Shown here: in pieces, positions 14,533 to 27,900 of the stretch
Layout of the letters: each line of letters starts with the position of its first letter
Position numbering within the stretch: the first letter of the stretch is position 1
Assembly: GCF_964340395.1 (NCBI RefSeq)
Contig: NC_135567.1
Location: 12,848,925-12,912,924, forward strand
Length of the DNA: 64,000 nucleotides
Direction of reading: 5' to 3'
Source of the DNA: Glandiceps talaboti
Taxonomy: Eukaryota > Hemichordata > Enteropneusta > Spengelidae
Program-made: the position numbers and the translations under genes
The notes under the pieces: model-generated
What the model was told of the DNA's origin: nothing
Database searches by the model: none
Seen by the model: only the letters and a program-made list of their open reading frames with translations

Positions 14533-14775
14533 ATACAACACCACCGTTGCTAAATTGTACAGGCGACATTTCTGCAGAATTCGATGCTGGATCTACAACA
14601 GGAGCTGTCACATTGCCTACTATATCGGCCACAGATGACTCTGGAGAAACTCCCTCAGTATCATGTAGTCCTGCCTCAGGTGACAAGTTTAATGTTGGGG
14701 CAAATACAGTAACATGTTCTGCCACTGATAGTTCTGGCAACACAGGGACATGTACTTTCACAGTCACTGTCACAG
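14533..14775 (+). CDS. HYR exon A11 (variant L6/T30/S44)
   Basis: This is a 243 bp phase 1-1 HYR exon. It is the first of three neighbouring copies with the L6/T30/S44 combination. Confidence 0.9.
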
Positions 14776-15972
14776 GTATGTGTCTAACAATCGCCCCGGA
14801 AGGAAAGTGTTTGCTGAGATGAATGTACATAATTAAATCCGATAAGGTAACTGATATTTTCGATGGCTTGCAATTATATTGTTGTACTGAAAAATTAAAA
14901 AATCTAGGCCATATCAGTTGCAGTAGAGATACATGTATACGAAATTGACTACCACGTTTTGATAGATGTGGGTTTATTGTGAGTCTAAAGTATTGATTGC
15001 CGTAAAACATAACCATTTTTCATGATTTTCACTGTAAACGTGACATTTACAATTTGGTCTGTCAATAATATTTGCTAATTGTGTGTTTTATGATTATTTT
15101 TTAACATTTTTGAAATTTTTCTGCAACATAACAATACCTAAGTTATAAAAAAATTGAACTCAAACGGTCATATATTAATGTATCAAAATAGAAAACCATT
15201 TTAGACGTCCTCAATAATCGCAAATTACAAGTGTAGATGAAGTTATGATATTGTCGATAAATTACACATTAAAAATATACTCAAATTTCAACTATCAATG
15301 ATATACGTTAATATATCTAGTATGGTTGGGATAAATATTGATTTATACATTCAAAAATACATTCCATGAAATATTCACTGCAATTAATAAAAAAAAACAT
15401 GCGTTTTCTGGAATTTTAATATACTTCCCGTGCTATAATTCTTTTCAATAAACAGTAAATATTAAAGTGACTAGACTTGGCGAGCAATAACAAGCACAGA
15501 TTGTCATCACTTTAGTTATGGTATTTGGTACTCTAAGCATGATATTTGAACAGTTCACATAGCTAATCTAATGAACTTTTTACAAAGACTTGCAGATAAC
15601 ATTGGTATTATCAGATGTTGGTATTGAAAATTTTTAAATTAAAATAACTTATGTTTTACTAAACTATAATATCACATCATTCATTCTCACTAAATCTTGC
15701 TCAAAATATGAAAGATATTACTGTATACTAAGTAACATCACTGCTGATGTTGGACACTTCATGGTTCCTTATAAACATCTGTTGAAATTGGAACACTAGT
15801 AAATCTGTTTTCTTGATTTGTAGGGGTATCTTTTTAATCGTTGATGTTTCTCACGGAAATTCTAAAACGTATTTTGATTTTCTTTTTTTTTAAAGTAAAG
15901 TAAAGTAACTAGCAGGACATTTTCGTATAATGTAAACTATTTTTGTCTTTCATCGTAAATGTAATTTCACAG

Positions 15973-16215
15973 ATACAACACCACCGTTGCTAAATTGTAC
16001 AGGCGACATTTCTGCAGAATTCGATGCTGGATCTACAACAGGAGCTGTCACATTGCCTACTATATCGGCCACAGATGACTCTGGAGAAACTCCCTCAGTA
16101 TCATGTAGTCCTGCCTCAGGTGACAAGTTTAATGTTGGGGCAAATACAGTAACATGTTCTGCCACTGATAGTTCTGGCAACACAGGGACATGTACTTTCA
16201 CAGTCACTGTCACAG
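15973..16215 (+). CDS. HYR exon A12 (variant L6/T30/S44)
   Basis: This is a 243 bp phase 1-1 HYR exon with the same three-site combination as A11 and A13. Confidence 0.9.
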
Positions 16216-17413
16216 GTATGTGTCTAACAACCGCCCCGGAAGGAAAGTGTTTGCTGAGATGAATGTACATAATTAAATCCGATTAAGGTAACTGATATTT
16301 TCGATGGCTTGCAATTATATTGTTGTACTGAAAAATTAAAAAATCTAGGCCATATCAGTTGCAGTAGAGATACATGTATACGAAATTGACTACCACGTTT
16401 TGATAGATGTGGGTTTATTGTGAGTCTAAAGTATTGATTGCCGTAAAACATAACCATTTTTCTCGATTTTCACTGTAAACGTGACATTTACAATTTGGTC
16501 TGTCAATAATATTTGCTAATTGTGTGTTTTATGATTATTTTTTAACATTTTTGAAATTTTTCTGCAACATAACAATACCTAAGTTATAAAAAATTGAACT
16601 CAAACGGTCATATATTAATGTATCAAAATAGAAAACCATTTTAGACGTCCTCAATAATCGCAAATTACAAGTGTAGATGAAGTTATGATATTGTCGATAA
16701 ATTACACATTAAAAATATACTCAAATTTCAACTATCAATGATATACTTTAATATATCTAGTATGGTTGGGATAAATAATGATTTATACATTCAAAAATAC
16801 ATTCCATGAAATATTCACTGCAATTAATAAAAAAAACATGGGTTTTGTGGAATTTTAATATACTTCCCGTGCTATAATTCTTTTCAATAAACAGTAAATA
16901 TTAAAGTGACTAGACTTGCGAGCAATAACAAGCACAGATTGTCATCACTTTAGTTATGGTATTTGGTACTCTAAGCATGATATTTGAACAGTTCACATAG
17001 CTAATCTATTGAACTTTTTACAAAGACTTGCAGAGCACATTGGTATTATCAGATGTTGGTATTGAAAATTTTTTAATTAAAATAACTATTATGTTTTACT
17101 AAACTATAATATCACATCATTCATTCTCACTAAATCTTGCTCAAAATATGAAAGATATTACTGTATACTAAGTAACATCACTGCTGATGTTGGACACTTC
17201 ATGGTTCCTTATAAACATCTGTTCAAATTGGAACACTAGTAAATCTGTTTTCTTGATTTGTAGGGGTATCTTTTTAATCGTTGATGTTTCTCACGGAAAT
17301 TCTAAAACGTATTTTGATTTTCTTTTTTTTTAAAAGTAAAGTAAAGTAACTAGCAGGACATTTTCGTATAATGTAAACTATTTTTGTCTTTAATCGTAAA
17401 TGTAATTTCACAG

Positions 17414-17656
17414 ATACAACACCACCGTTGCTAAATTGTACAGGCGACATTTCTGCAGAATTCGATGCTGGATCTACAACAGGAGCTGTCACATTGCCTA
17501 CTATATCGGCCACAGATGACTCTGGAGAAACTCCCTCAGTATCATGTAGTCCTGCCTCAGGTGACAAGTTTAATGTTGGGGCAAATACAGTAACATGTTC
17601 TGCCACTGATAGTTCTGGCAACACAGGGACATGTACTTTCACAGTCACTGTCACAG
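17414..17656 (+). CDS. HYR exon A13 (variant L6/T30/S44)
   Basis: This is a 243 bp phase 1-1 HYR exon. Long reading frames on the opposite strand here are shadows of the repeat, not genes. Confidence 0.9.
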
Positions 17657-18854
17657 GTATGTGTCTAACAATCGCCCCGGAAGGAAAGTGTTTGCTGAGA
17701 TGAATGTACATAATTAAATCCGATAAGGTAACTGATATTTTCGATGGCTTGCAATTATATTGTTGTACTGAAAAATTAAAAAATCTAGGCCATATCAGTT
17801 GCAGTAGAGATACATGTATACGAAATTGACTACCACGTTTTGATAGATGTGGGTTTATTGTGAGTCTAAAGTATTGATTGCCGTAAAACATAACCATTTT
17901 TCTCGATTTTCACTGTAAACGTGACATTTACAATTTGGTCTGTCAATAATATTTGCTAATTGTGTGTTTTATGATTATTTTTTAACATTTTTGAAATTTT
18001 TCTGCAACATAACAATACCTAAGTTATAAAAAATTGAACTCAAACGGTCATATATTAATGTATCAAAATAGAAAACCATTTTAGACGTCCTCAATAATCG
18101 CAAATTACAAGTGTAGATGAAGTTATGATATTGTCGATAAATTACACATTAAAAATATACTCAAATTTCAACTATCAATGATATACGTTAATATATCTAG
18201 TATGGTTGGGATAAATATTGATTTATACATTCAAAAATACATTCCATGAAATATTCACTGCAATTAATAAAAAAAAACATGCGTTTTGTGGAATTTTAAT
18301 ATACTTCCCGTGCTATAATTCTTTTCAATAAACAGTAAATATTAAAGTGACTAGACTTGGCGAGCAATAACAAGCACAGATTGTCATCACTTTAGTTATG
18401 GTATTTGGTACTCTAAGCATGATATTTGAACAGTTCACATAGCTAATCTAATGAACTTTTTACAAAGACTTGCAGATAACATTGGTATTATCAGATGTTG
18501 GTATTGAAAAATTTTAAATTAAAATAACTTATGTTTTACTAAACTATAATATCACATCATTCATTCTCACTAAATCTTGCTCAGAATATGAAAGATATTA
18601 CTGTATACTAGGTAACATCACTGCTGATGTTGGACACTTCATGGTTCCTTATAAACATCTGTTGAAATTGGAACACTAGTAAATCTGTTTTCTTGATTTG
18701 TAGGGGTATCTTTTTAATCATTGATGTTTCTCACGGAAATTCTGAAACGTATTTTGATTTTCTTTTTTTTTTTAAAGTAAAGTAAAGTAACTAGCAGGAC
18801 ATTTTCGTATAATGTAAACTATTTTTGCCTTTCATCGTAAATGTAATTTCACAG

Positions 18855-19097
18855 ATACAACACCACCGGTGCTAAATTGTACAGGCGACATTTCTGCAGA
18901 ATTCGATGCTGGATCTACAACAGGAGCTGTCACATTGCCTTATATATCGGCAACAGATGACTCTGCAGAAACTCCCTCAGTAGCATGTAGTCCTGCCTCA
19001 GGTGACAAGTTTAATGTTGGGGCAAATACAGTAACATGTTCTGCCACAGATAGTTCTGGCAACACAGGGACATGTACTTTCACAGTCACTGTCACAG
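18855..19097 (+). CDS. HYR exon A14 (variant V6/Y30/A44)
   Basis: This is a 243 bp phase 1-1 HYR exon with a private Gly-to-Ala change at residue 38 (D-D-S-A-E). Confidence 0.9.
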
Positions 19098-20296
19098 GTA
19101 TGTGTCTAACAATCGCCCCGGAAGGAAAGTGTTTGCTGAGATGAATGTACATAATTAAATCCGATAAGGTAACTGATATTTTCGATGGCTTGCAATTATA
19201 TTGTTGTACTGAAAAATTAAAAAAATCTAGGCCATATCAGTTGCAGTAGAGATACATGTATACGAAATTGACTACCACGTTTTGATAGATGTGGGTTTAT
19301 TGTGAGTCTAAAGTATTGATTGCCGTAAAACATAACCATTTTTCATGATTTTCATTGTGAACGTGACATTTACAATTTGGTCTGTCAATAATATTTGCTA
19401 ATTGTGTGTTTTATGATTATTTTTTAACATTTTTGAATTTTTTCTGCAACATAACAATACCTAAGTTATAAAAAATTGAACTCAAACGGTCATATATTAA
19501 TGTATCAAAATAGAAAACCATTTTAGACGTCCTCAATAATCGCAAATTACAAGTGTAGATGAAGTTATGATATTGTCGATAAATTACACATTAAAAATAT
19601 ACTCAAATTTCAACTATCAATGATATACTTTAATATATCTAGTATGGTTGGGATAAATAATGATTTATACATTCAAAAATACATTCCATGAAATATTCAC
19701 TGCAATTAATAAAAAAAAACATGGGTTTTGTGGAATTTTAATATACTTCCCGTGCTATAATTCTTTTCAATAAACAGTAAATATTAAAGTGACTAGACTT
19801 GGCGAGCAATAACAAGCACAGATTGTCATCACTTTAGTTATGGTATTTGGTACTCTAAGCATGATATTTGAACAGTTCACATAGCTAATCTATTGAACTT
19901 TTTACAAAGACTTGCAGAGCACATTGGTATTATCTGATGTTGGTATTGAAAATTTTTAAATTAAAATAACTATTATGTTTTACTAAACTATAATATCACA
20001 TCATTCATTCTCACTAAATCTTGCTCAAAATATGAAAGATATTACTGTATACTAAGTAACATCACTGCTGATGTTGGACACTTCATGGTTCCTTATAAAC
20101 ATCTGTTCAAATTGGAACACTAGTAAATCTGTTTTCTTGATTTGTAGGGGTATCTTTTTAATCGTTGATGTTTCTCACGGAAATTCTAAAACGTATTTTG
20201 ATTTTCTTTTTTTTAAAAGTAAAGTAAAGTAACTAGCAGGACATTTTCGTATAATGTAAACTATTTTTGTCTTTAATCGTAAATGTAATTTCACAG

Positions 20297-20539
20297 ATAC
20301 AACACCACCGTTGCTAAATTGTACAGGCGACATTTCTGCAGAATTCGATGCTGGATCTACAACAGGAGCTGTCACATTGCCTACTATATCGGCCACAGAT
20401 GACTCTGGAGAAACTCCCTCAGTAGCATGTAGTCCTGCCTCAGGTGACAAGTTTAATGTTGGGGCAAATACAGTAACATGTTCTGCCACTGATAGTTCTG
20501 GCAACACAGGGACATGTACTTTCACAGTCACTGTCACAG
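20297..20539 (+). CDS. HYR exon A15 (variant L6/T30/A44)
   Basis: This is a 243 bp phase 1-1 HYR exon of the A3/A7/A10 type. Confidence 0.9.
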
Positions 20540-21737
20540 GTATGTGTCTAACAATCGCCCCGGAAGGAAAGTGTTTGCTGAGATGAATGTACATAATTAA
20601 ATCCGATAAGGTAACTGATATTTTCGATGGCTTGCAATTATATTGTTGTACTGAAAAATTAAAAAATCTAGGCCATATCAGTTGCAGTAGAGATACATGT
20701 ATACGAAATTGACTACCACGTTTTGATAGATTTGGGTTTATTGTGAGTCTAAAGTATTGATTGCCGTAAAACATAACCATTTTTCTCGATTTTCACTGTA
20801 AACGTGACATTTACAATTTGGTCTGACAATAATATTTGCTAATTGTGTGTTTTATGATTATTTTTTAACATTTTTGAAATTTTTCTGCAACATAACAATA
20901 CCTAAGTTATAAAAAATTGAACTCAAACGGTCATATATTAATGTATCAAAATAGAAAACCATTTTAGACGTCCTCAATAATCGCAAATTACAAGTGTAGA
21001 TGAAGTTATGATATTGTCGATAAATTACACATTAAAAATATACTCAAATTTCAACTATCAATGATATACGTTAATATATCTAGTATGGTTGGGATAAATA
21101 TTGATTTATACATTCACAAATACATTCCATGAAATATTCACTGCAATTAATAAAAAAAAAACATGGGTTTTGTGGAATTTTAATATACTTCCCGTGCTAT
21201 AATTCTTTTCAATAAACAGTAAATATTAAAGTGACTAGACTTGGCGAGCAATAACAAGCACAGATTGTCATCACTTTAGTTATGGTATTTGGTACTCTAA
21301 GCATGATATTTGAACAGTTCACATAGCTAATCTAATGAACTTTTTACAAAGACTTGCAGATAACATTGGTATTATCAGATGTTGGTATTGAAAATTTTTA
21401 AATTAAAATAACTTATGTTTTACTAAACTATAATATCACATCATTCATTCTCACTAAATCTTGCTCAGAATATGAAAGATATTACTGTATACTAGGTAAC
21501 ATCACTGCTGATGTTGGACACTTCATGGTTCCTTATAAACATCTGTTGAAATTGGAACACTAGTAAATCTGTTTTCTTGATTTGTAGGGGTATCTTTTTA
21601 ATCGTTGATGTTTCTCACGGAAATTCTGAAACGTATTTTGATTTTCTTTTTTTTTTAAAGTAAAGTAAAGTAACTAGCAGGACATTTTCGTATAATGTAA
21701 ACTATTTTTGCCTTTCATCGTAAATGTAATTTCACAG

Positions 21738-21980
21738 ATACAACACCACCGGTGCTAAATTGTACAGGCGACATTTCTGCAGAATTCGATGCTGGATCTA
21801 CAACAGGAGCTGTCACATTGCCTTATATATCGGCAACAGATGACTCTGGAGAAACTCCCTTAGTAGCATGTAGTCCTGCCTCAGGTGACAAGTTTAATGT
21901 TGGGGCAAATACAGTAACATGTTCTGCCACAGATAGTTCTGGCAACACAGGGACATGTACTTTCACAGTCACTGTCACAG
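21738..21980 (+). CDS. HYR exon A16 (variant V6/Y30/A44), last type A copy
   Basis: This is a 243 bp phase 1-1 HYR exon with a private Ser-to-Leu change at residue 42. Its downstream intron is the last of the array. It carries a small insertion in the A-run near 22595 and then breaks at ~23077. Confidence 0.9.
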
Positions 21981-23076
21981 GTATGTGTCTAACAATCGCC
22001 CCGGAAGGAAAGTGTTTGCTGAGATGAATGTACATAATTAAATCCGATAAGGTAACTGATATTTTCGATGGCTTGCAATTATATTGTTGTACTGAAAAAT
22101 TAAAAAAATCTAGGCCATATCAGTTGCAGTAGAGATACATGTATACGAAATTGACTACCACGTTTTGATAGATGTGGGTTTATTGTGAGTCTAAAGTATT
22201 GATTGCCGTAAAACATAACCATTTTTCATGATTTTCACTGTGAACGTGACATTTACAATTTGGTCTGTCAATAATATTTGCTAATTGTGTGTTTTATGAT
22301 TATTTTTTAACATTTTTGAATTTTTTCTGCAACATAACAATACCTAAGTTATAAAAAATTGAACTCAAACGGTCATATATTAATGTATCAAAATAGAAAA
22401 CCATTTTAGACGTCCTCAATAATCGCAAATTACAAGTGTAGATGAAGTTATGATATTGTCGATAAATTACACATTAAAAATATACTCAAATTTCAACTAT
22501 CAAAGATATACTTTAATATATCTAGTATGGTTGGGATAAATATTGATTTATACATTCAAAAATACATTCCATGAAATATTCACTGCAATTAATAAAAACA
22601 AAAAAAACATGCGTTTTGTGGAATTTTAATATACTTCCCGTGCTATAATTCTTTTCAATAAACAGTAAATATTAAAGTGACTAGACTTGGCGAGCAATAA
22701 CAAGCACAGATTGTCATCACTTTAGTTATGGTATTTGGTACTCTAAGCATGATATTTGAACAGTTCACATAGCTAATCTATTGAACTTTTTACAAAGACT
22801 TGCAGATAACATTGGTATTATCAGATGTTGGTATTGAAAATTTTTAAATTAAAATAACTATTATGTTTTACTAAACTATAATATCACATCATTCATTCTC
22901 ACTAAATCTTGCTCAGAATATGAAAGATATTACTGTATACTAGGTAACATCACTGCTGATGTTGGACACTTCATGGTTCCTTATAAACATCTGTTGAAAT
23001 TGGAACACTAGTAAATCTGTTTTCTTGATTTGTAGGGGTATCTTTTTAATCGTTGATATTTCTCACGGAAATTCTA

Positions 23077-23185
23077 AAATGTTTTAGACGTCCTCAATAA
23101 TCGCAAATTACAGTGACAGTAACATGTTCATCCACAGATGATTCAAACAATACAGGGACATGTACTTTCACAGTCACTGTGCAAG
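23077..23185 (+). pseudogene. Truncated HYR exon at the junction of type A and type B arrays
   Basis: The type A intron runs normally to about 23077. It then jumps to a 31-base piece from the middle of the same intron (TTTTAGACGTCCTCAATAAT onward), and next to the 3' third of a type B HYR exon. By chance or selection the joint creates a TTACAG acceptor. From 23114 to the donor at 23185 this gives a 72 bp frame in phase 1-1, coding V-T-V-T-C onward with two of the four cysteines. There is little pyrimidine tract before it, so use of this acceptor is doubtful. It is probably a broken exon left by non-homologous recombination; if spliced it would add 24 residues without shifting frame. Confidence 0.6.
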
Positions 23186-23489
23186 GTATTTACCATATAG
23201 TAGTTAGTTCTCAATATAAGAAGATGGAAGGCGAAAAACGAAGTAACTGTTTGTTTCGTAGGCAACCAAGTTGACAATTTGAAGTCTGCCTATCGGCAAC
23301 GTGATTGTTACTTCTCAGGACAAACAGACTATGATAAGTGTTCACCACTAGATGACGCCGTGACGAATAAATTATCCAATACATGGCAAAGTTCATCTAT
23401 TGGTGAAAATGTGCCTTTTGACTTTGTACCTGTGTTTTTGTAATTAACATCTTAGCTTTCAAATATCTGTTTGCATTTCTCCACGACAG

Positions 23490-23732
23490 ATACAACACCA
23501 CCAAGTGTGATCTGTCCTTTAGACCAACTAGAGGAATATGATTATGGAGGTACAACAGCCGTGGTGATATACACTGGTGAATCGGCCACAGACAATTCTG
23601 GAAGTACACCAACAGTGTCTTGTAGCCCTGCGTCAAATACAACCTTCCCAAGTGGAACAACCACAGTAACATGTTCATCCACAGATGATTCAAACAATAC
23701 AGGGACATGTACTTTCACAGTCATTGTGCAAG
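23490..23732 (+). CDS. HYR exon B1
   Basis: This 243 bp phase 1-1 exon lies between a CCACGACAG acceptor and an AAG/GTATTT donor. It codes an 81-residue HYR module clearly diverged from type A. It has cysteines in the same four places, the motif E-Y-D-Y-G-G-T-T-A, and V-Q-G at the end. Types A and B share the opening D-T-T-P-P and the exon length, so they descend from one module but have been homogenised separately. The introns in this array are only about 304 bp. Confidence 0.9.
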
Positions 23733-24036
23733 GTATTTACCATATAGTAGTTAGTTCTCAGAATAAGAAGATGGAAGGCGAAAAACGAAGTAACTGTTTG
23801 TTTCGTAGGCAACCAAGTTGCCCATTTTGAGTCTGCCTTTCGGCAACGTGATTGATACTTCTCAGGAAAAACAGACTATGATAAGTGTTCACCACTAGAT
23901 GACGCCGTGACGAATAAATTATCCCATATATGGCGAAGTTCATCTATTGGTGAAAATGTGCCTTTTGACTTTGTACCTGTGTTTTTGTAATTAACATCTT
24001 AGCTTTCAAATATCTGTTTGCATTTCTCCACGACAG

Positions 24037-24279
24037 ATACAACACCACCAAGTGTGATCTGTCCTTTAGACCAACTAGAGGAATATGATTATGGAGGTAC
24101 AACAGCCGTGGTGATATACACTGGTGAATCGGCCACAGACAATTCTGGAAGTACACCAACAGTGTCTTGTAGCCCTGCGTCAAATACAACCTTCCCAAGT
24201 GGAACAACCACAGTAACATGTTCATCCACAGATGATTCAAACAATACAGCGACATGTACTTTCAATGTCACTGTGCAAG
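24037..24279 (+). CDS. HYR exon B2
   Basis: This is a 243 bp phase 1-1 HYR exon exactly 547 bp after B1. It differs near its end (A-T-C-T-F-N-V-T-V in place of G-T-C-T-F-T-V-I-V). Confidence 0.9.
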
Positions 24280-24583
24280 GTATTTACCATATAGTAGTTA
24301 GTTCTCAGAATAAGAAGATGGAAGGCGAAAAACGAAGTAACTGTTTGTTTCGTTGGCAACCAAGTTGACAATTTGAAGTCTGCATTTCGGCAACGTGACT
24401 GTTACTTCTCAAGACAAACAGACTATGATAAGTGTTCACCACTAGATGACGCCGTGACGAATAAATTATCCCATATATGGCGAAGTTCATCTATTGGTGA
24501 AAATGTGCCTTTTGACTTTGTACCTGTGTTTTTGTAATTGACATCTTAGCTTTCAAATATCTGTTTGCATTTCTCCACGACAG

Positions 24584-24826
24584 ATACAACACCACCAAGT
24601 GTGATATGTCCTTTAGACCAACTAGAGGAATATGATTATGGAGGTACAACAGCCGTGGTGATATACACTGGTGAATCGGCCACAGACAATTCTGGAAGTA
24701 CACCAACAGTGTCTTGTAGTCCTGCGTCAAATACAACCTTCCCAAGTGGAACAACCACAGTAACATGTTCATCCACAGATGATTCAAACAATACAGGGAC
24801 ATGTACTTTCACAGTCATTGTGCAAG
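24584..24826 (+). CDS. HYR exon B3, upstream of the LINE insertion
   Basis: This is a 243 bp phase 1-1 HYR exon exactly 547 bp after B2. Twelve bases after its GTATTT donor begins, the intron is interrupted by the 4.9 kb LINE. The donor survives, so splicing to B4 remains possible across a ~5.2 kb intron. Confidence 0.9.
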
Positions 24827-24831
24827 GTATT

Positions 24832-24838
24832 TACCATA
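24832..24838. repeat. Target-site duplication, left copy (TACCATA)
   Basis: TACCATA lies 5 bases into the B3 intron and is repeated at 29761-29767. The two copies are 4929 bp apart. That equals the excess of the B3-to-B4 spacing (5476 bp) over the 547 bp period, so the duplication explains the insertion exactly. Confidence 0.85.
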
Positions 24839-24933
24839 ATAATGGTTTATTGCTTCTTAAGGCCTCCAGCCCATATCGCAAAAAATTTACAGTACTAGAT
24901 TACAAAATCTGACGGAAGTGTACAGAAAACAAA

Positions 24934-27900
24934 TTAGCAAAATTCCTTTCTTAAAACATCTGCTCTGTATACATACGCAGCTAGGTTTAGAATTACTGGA
25001 CCTTTGTTTGACGACATAAGTGAATAAAACTTTTCAATAGTAGGATTTACATATGACCATTCTGGTAAGTACTTTTGTCTGAGATTTTGGTACAGGGGAC
25101 AAACTAAAGTAAAATGGTATTCATCTTCAATATTTGTTGACATACATATTTTACAAGTGCGATCTTCGAGATCAATACCCAAAGCACGGCCCTTTTCCAC
25201 AGCCAGTTCGAGACCAGAACTTCTAAGGCAAGCCAATGCTCGTCTGAATTTAGTTTCCATTTTTAACAAAATATAATCTTCTGACTGGAACAAAAATTTA
25301 AAATTTCTATATAAACGTAGTTTGTCCTTAGAACACACCTCTGCCCACCAGTCCTGCTTAAAAATATCCACTGTTCTGGTCAAGAAGTGGCATAGGAAGA
25401 TATCAAAGTCACCAGGGCCTTGCCAATACCAAACCTCTCCAAAACCATATTCAAATAAAAGACATCTGACCTGTGTTGCCCACGATACCTTGTTATTTCT
25501 ATCGAGTTCAATAGCAAGATTATAACTCTGCTTTGCTACTCTATTTGGTGGCATTTGTAAAAGTTTATACCAATATGACAAAACTTTTTTGAATGTATGA
25601 ATAGCAATTGGAAATCTGCCACAGTCCCCCAGTACACATACGTCAGGTGTTGACGACTTTACACCTAAAAACATTTTACAATACTTTAGCTGTACTCTTT
25701 CTGCAACCTGGAACTTAGCATAACCCCAAATTTCTGCCCCGTAAGTCAAAACTGGCAAGACCATAGAGTCAAAAAGTTTAAAATATTCTTTGTAAGGTAA
25801 ACTACCTGTATTTTTGACAATACGAAAAATTATTCCCATGGCCTTTCTGGCTTGATCCGCTAGAGTTTCTACTGCTTTGCTCCACTGGTTTCTGCTTGAT
25901 AACATGAAACCTAAATATTTGTAATAACTGACAGTTTTCATTTTTTCACCTCTGAAGAACCACTTTTCAGATTTTTTCAGAATACCCCCTCTACGAAATA
26001 CAATAATTTGAGATTTGCTCATATTTACAGATAAGTTCCATTTCTGACAGAAAGATTCAAGAACAGACAGCAATCTTTGCAATCCAATGGGAGTGTCACC
26101 AAAGATGGTTACGTCATCTGCATAAAGGAGTGAAAACAAATCATAAAACTCTTGCGTAATCTGGATTCCTCGGTTACCTGAGTTTGCTAGCATAGTGTTG
26201 AGTTCATTTATAAATAGGGTAAACAGAAACGGGCTCAGCATACATCCTTGCCGCACTCCAACAGAACAATGAAAATAATCTGTCAGTCCCTGTTTATCTC
26301 TCACGCAAGATTTAACTTCACTATACATGGCTTTCAAAATTCTGAACATTTTACCAGTAATGCCTTCCATACATAGCCTGTACAATAACATGTTGTGATT
26401 TACCGAGTCAAAAGCTTTACTAAAGTCAACAAAAACACAATAAAAGCGACCTTTAGATTTACACAGGTATTTTTGAATTATAACGTGTAACGCAAAAATA
26501 TTGTCTACTGTACTAAAGCCGCTTCTAAAACCGGCTTGACAATCAGTAATACAACCAATGGCATCTGCCCAATTTACTAATCTTTGATTAAGGATAGAAG
26601 TAAAGATTTTCCCAAGTGAACTAAGGAGAGTAATACCTCTGTAATTATTTGTGTCTTGAATATTTCCCTTCTTATGTAGAGGGACAATTATGCCCTTACT
26701 CCATTCCTTTGGGAACTCCCCAATATCAAAAATAGCATTAAAAACAAAGTTTAGAAGATGAATAACACTGGCTTTGGAGGACATGTAAAACTCATTGCAA
26801 ATACCGTCTGGTCCTGGGGATTTACCAGGTTTAAGTTTACTAAGTGTCGACATTATTTCAACATCTGTGATTGGGCTATTCAAAATTTCATCGATATCTC
26901 TATCCTCAGGTACAGCTGTTGAATCGAAATTATTCAAAAAGTCTTCCACAGTAATTTCAAACCTGGTTTTGTGTAAAACAGGATTATGGAGAGCTTGAAA
27001 GTGGTTAATCCATTCATCTGAGGATATTACGGCACTACACCGACTACCTCTCTTAAAATATCTCACTAATGACCAAATATCGTTTTGCGAGCCAGGCTTA
27101 CAAAGGGAGTTCAGAAGACTCTTGTGAAAGTTACATTTGCTTTCTCTACATAGACCCTTGAAAACCGACTTGAGTTCCTTATACTTGCTTAGACTTTCAA
27201 AATTATTTGATTTCCTAAACTTACGCAGGGCTTTATACATATCACTCTTTGCTCTCTTACAATCGTAGTTGAACCATTTTGGTTGCATATTCCTGTGCTC
27301 TACGCGTGTACTAGATCTGCTTGTTTCCCTTTTGTACTCTGCTGCAGCCCAATTCAAAACTTCGTACACTTTACTAACCAACCCGTTTATATCATCCCTT
27401 TCCAAATCTACCACTTGACTGATGCGAGTCACACCCTCTTCTGAGATGATGTTTTCGTTGAAAACATTAGAAATATTCTTATCCCAGACCAAGTAAGAGT
27501 AATTTGCATATGAAAAGGAATCCCCTGTTGATTCTCGATGGCAATTTATATTTACTGAGCATGACAATGGAAAATGATCAGACTCGTGTCTTTCCTCGAT
27601 ATCAAATTGCGGTATAGATTCAAAAAGGGCAGTTGAAGCAATGATATAGTCGACAACACTAGTCCCCCTATTTGCTATACACGTAAAGTCACCTAAGGTG
27701 TCATTTCCCCATCTACCGTTTAGAAAGTGAATTGAGTGGTCACGACATAATTCAAGAAGTCTTCTCCCAAATCTATTTGTAACTAAATCTTTTGATTTCC
27801 TATTTATGTTGAATGTATCAACCTCATAGCTGTCATGTGTGAGTGGCATATAACTAATGCAATCATCTATGATATAGTCATAATCTTGCGCAGTTCTTGC

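Larger units (their letters stand above)
1..23080 (+). repeat. Tandem array of sixteen ~1441 bp units, each with one type A HYR exon
   Basis: Exon starts are spaced 1440 to 1445 bp apart sixteen times. Each unit holds one 243 bp HYR exon and an intron of about 1.2 kb. Introns differ by scattered single bases and homopolymer lengths only, so exons and introns are homogenised together. The first unit is cut by the window edge, so the array probably continues to the left. The last intron breaks at ~23077. Such similarity points to recent unequal crossing-over or gene conversion. An assembly effect on copy number cannot be excluded. Confidence 0.95.

Noticed and set aside
17274-17897. Minus-strand open frame of 207 codons across HYR exon A13, with similar antisense frames in all units
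   Set aside because: It is the mirror of the conserved HYR exon plus intron. Its length varies between units through chance frame changes in the intron, and it shows no domain or splice pattern of its own.
1-23080. Array units as a CRISPR array or bacterial adhesin repeats
   Set aside because: Units are 1.4 kb with spliced exons and AT-rich introns, so this is eukaryotic tandem exon duplication.
23397-23708. Minus-strand frames of about 100 codons repeated over type B exons (also near 23944, 24491, 29967)
   Set aside because: They are shadows of the 547 bp repeat opposite the HYR exons, with no recognisable domain.
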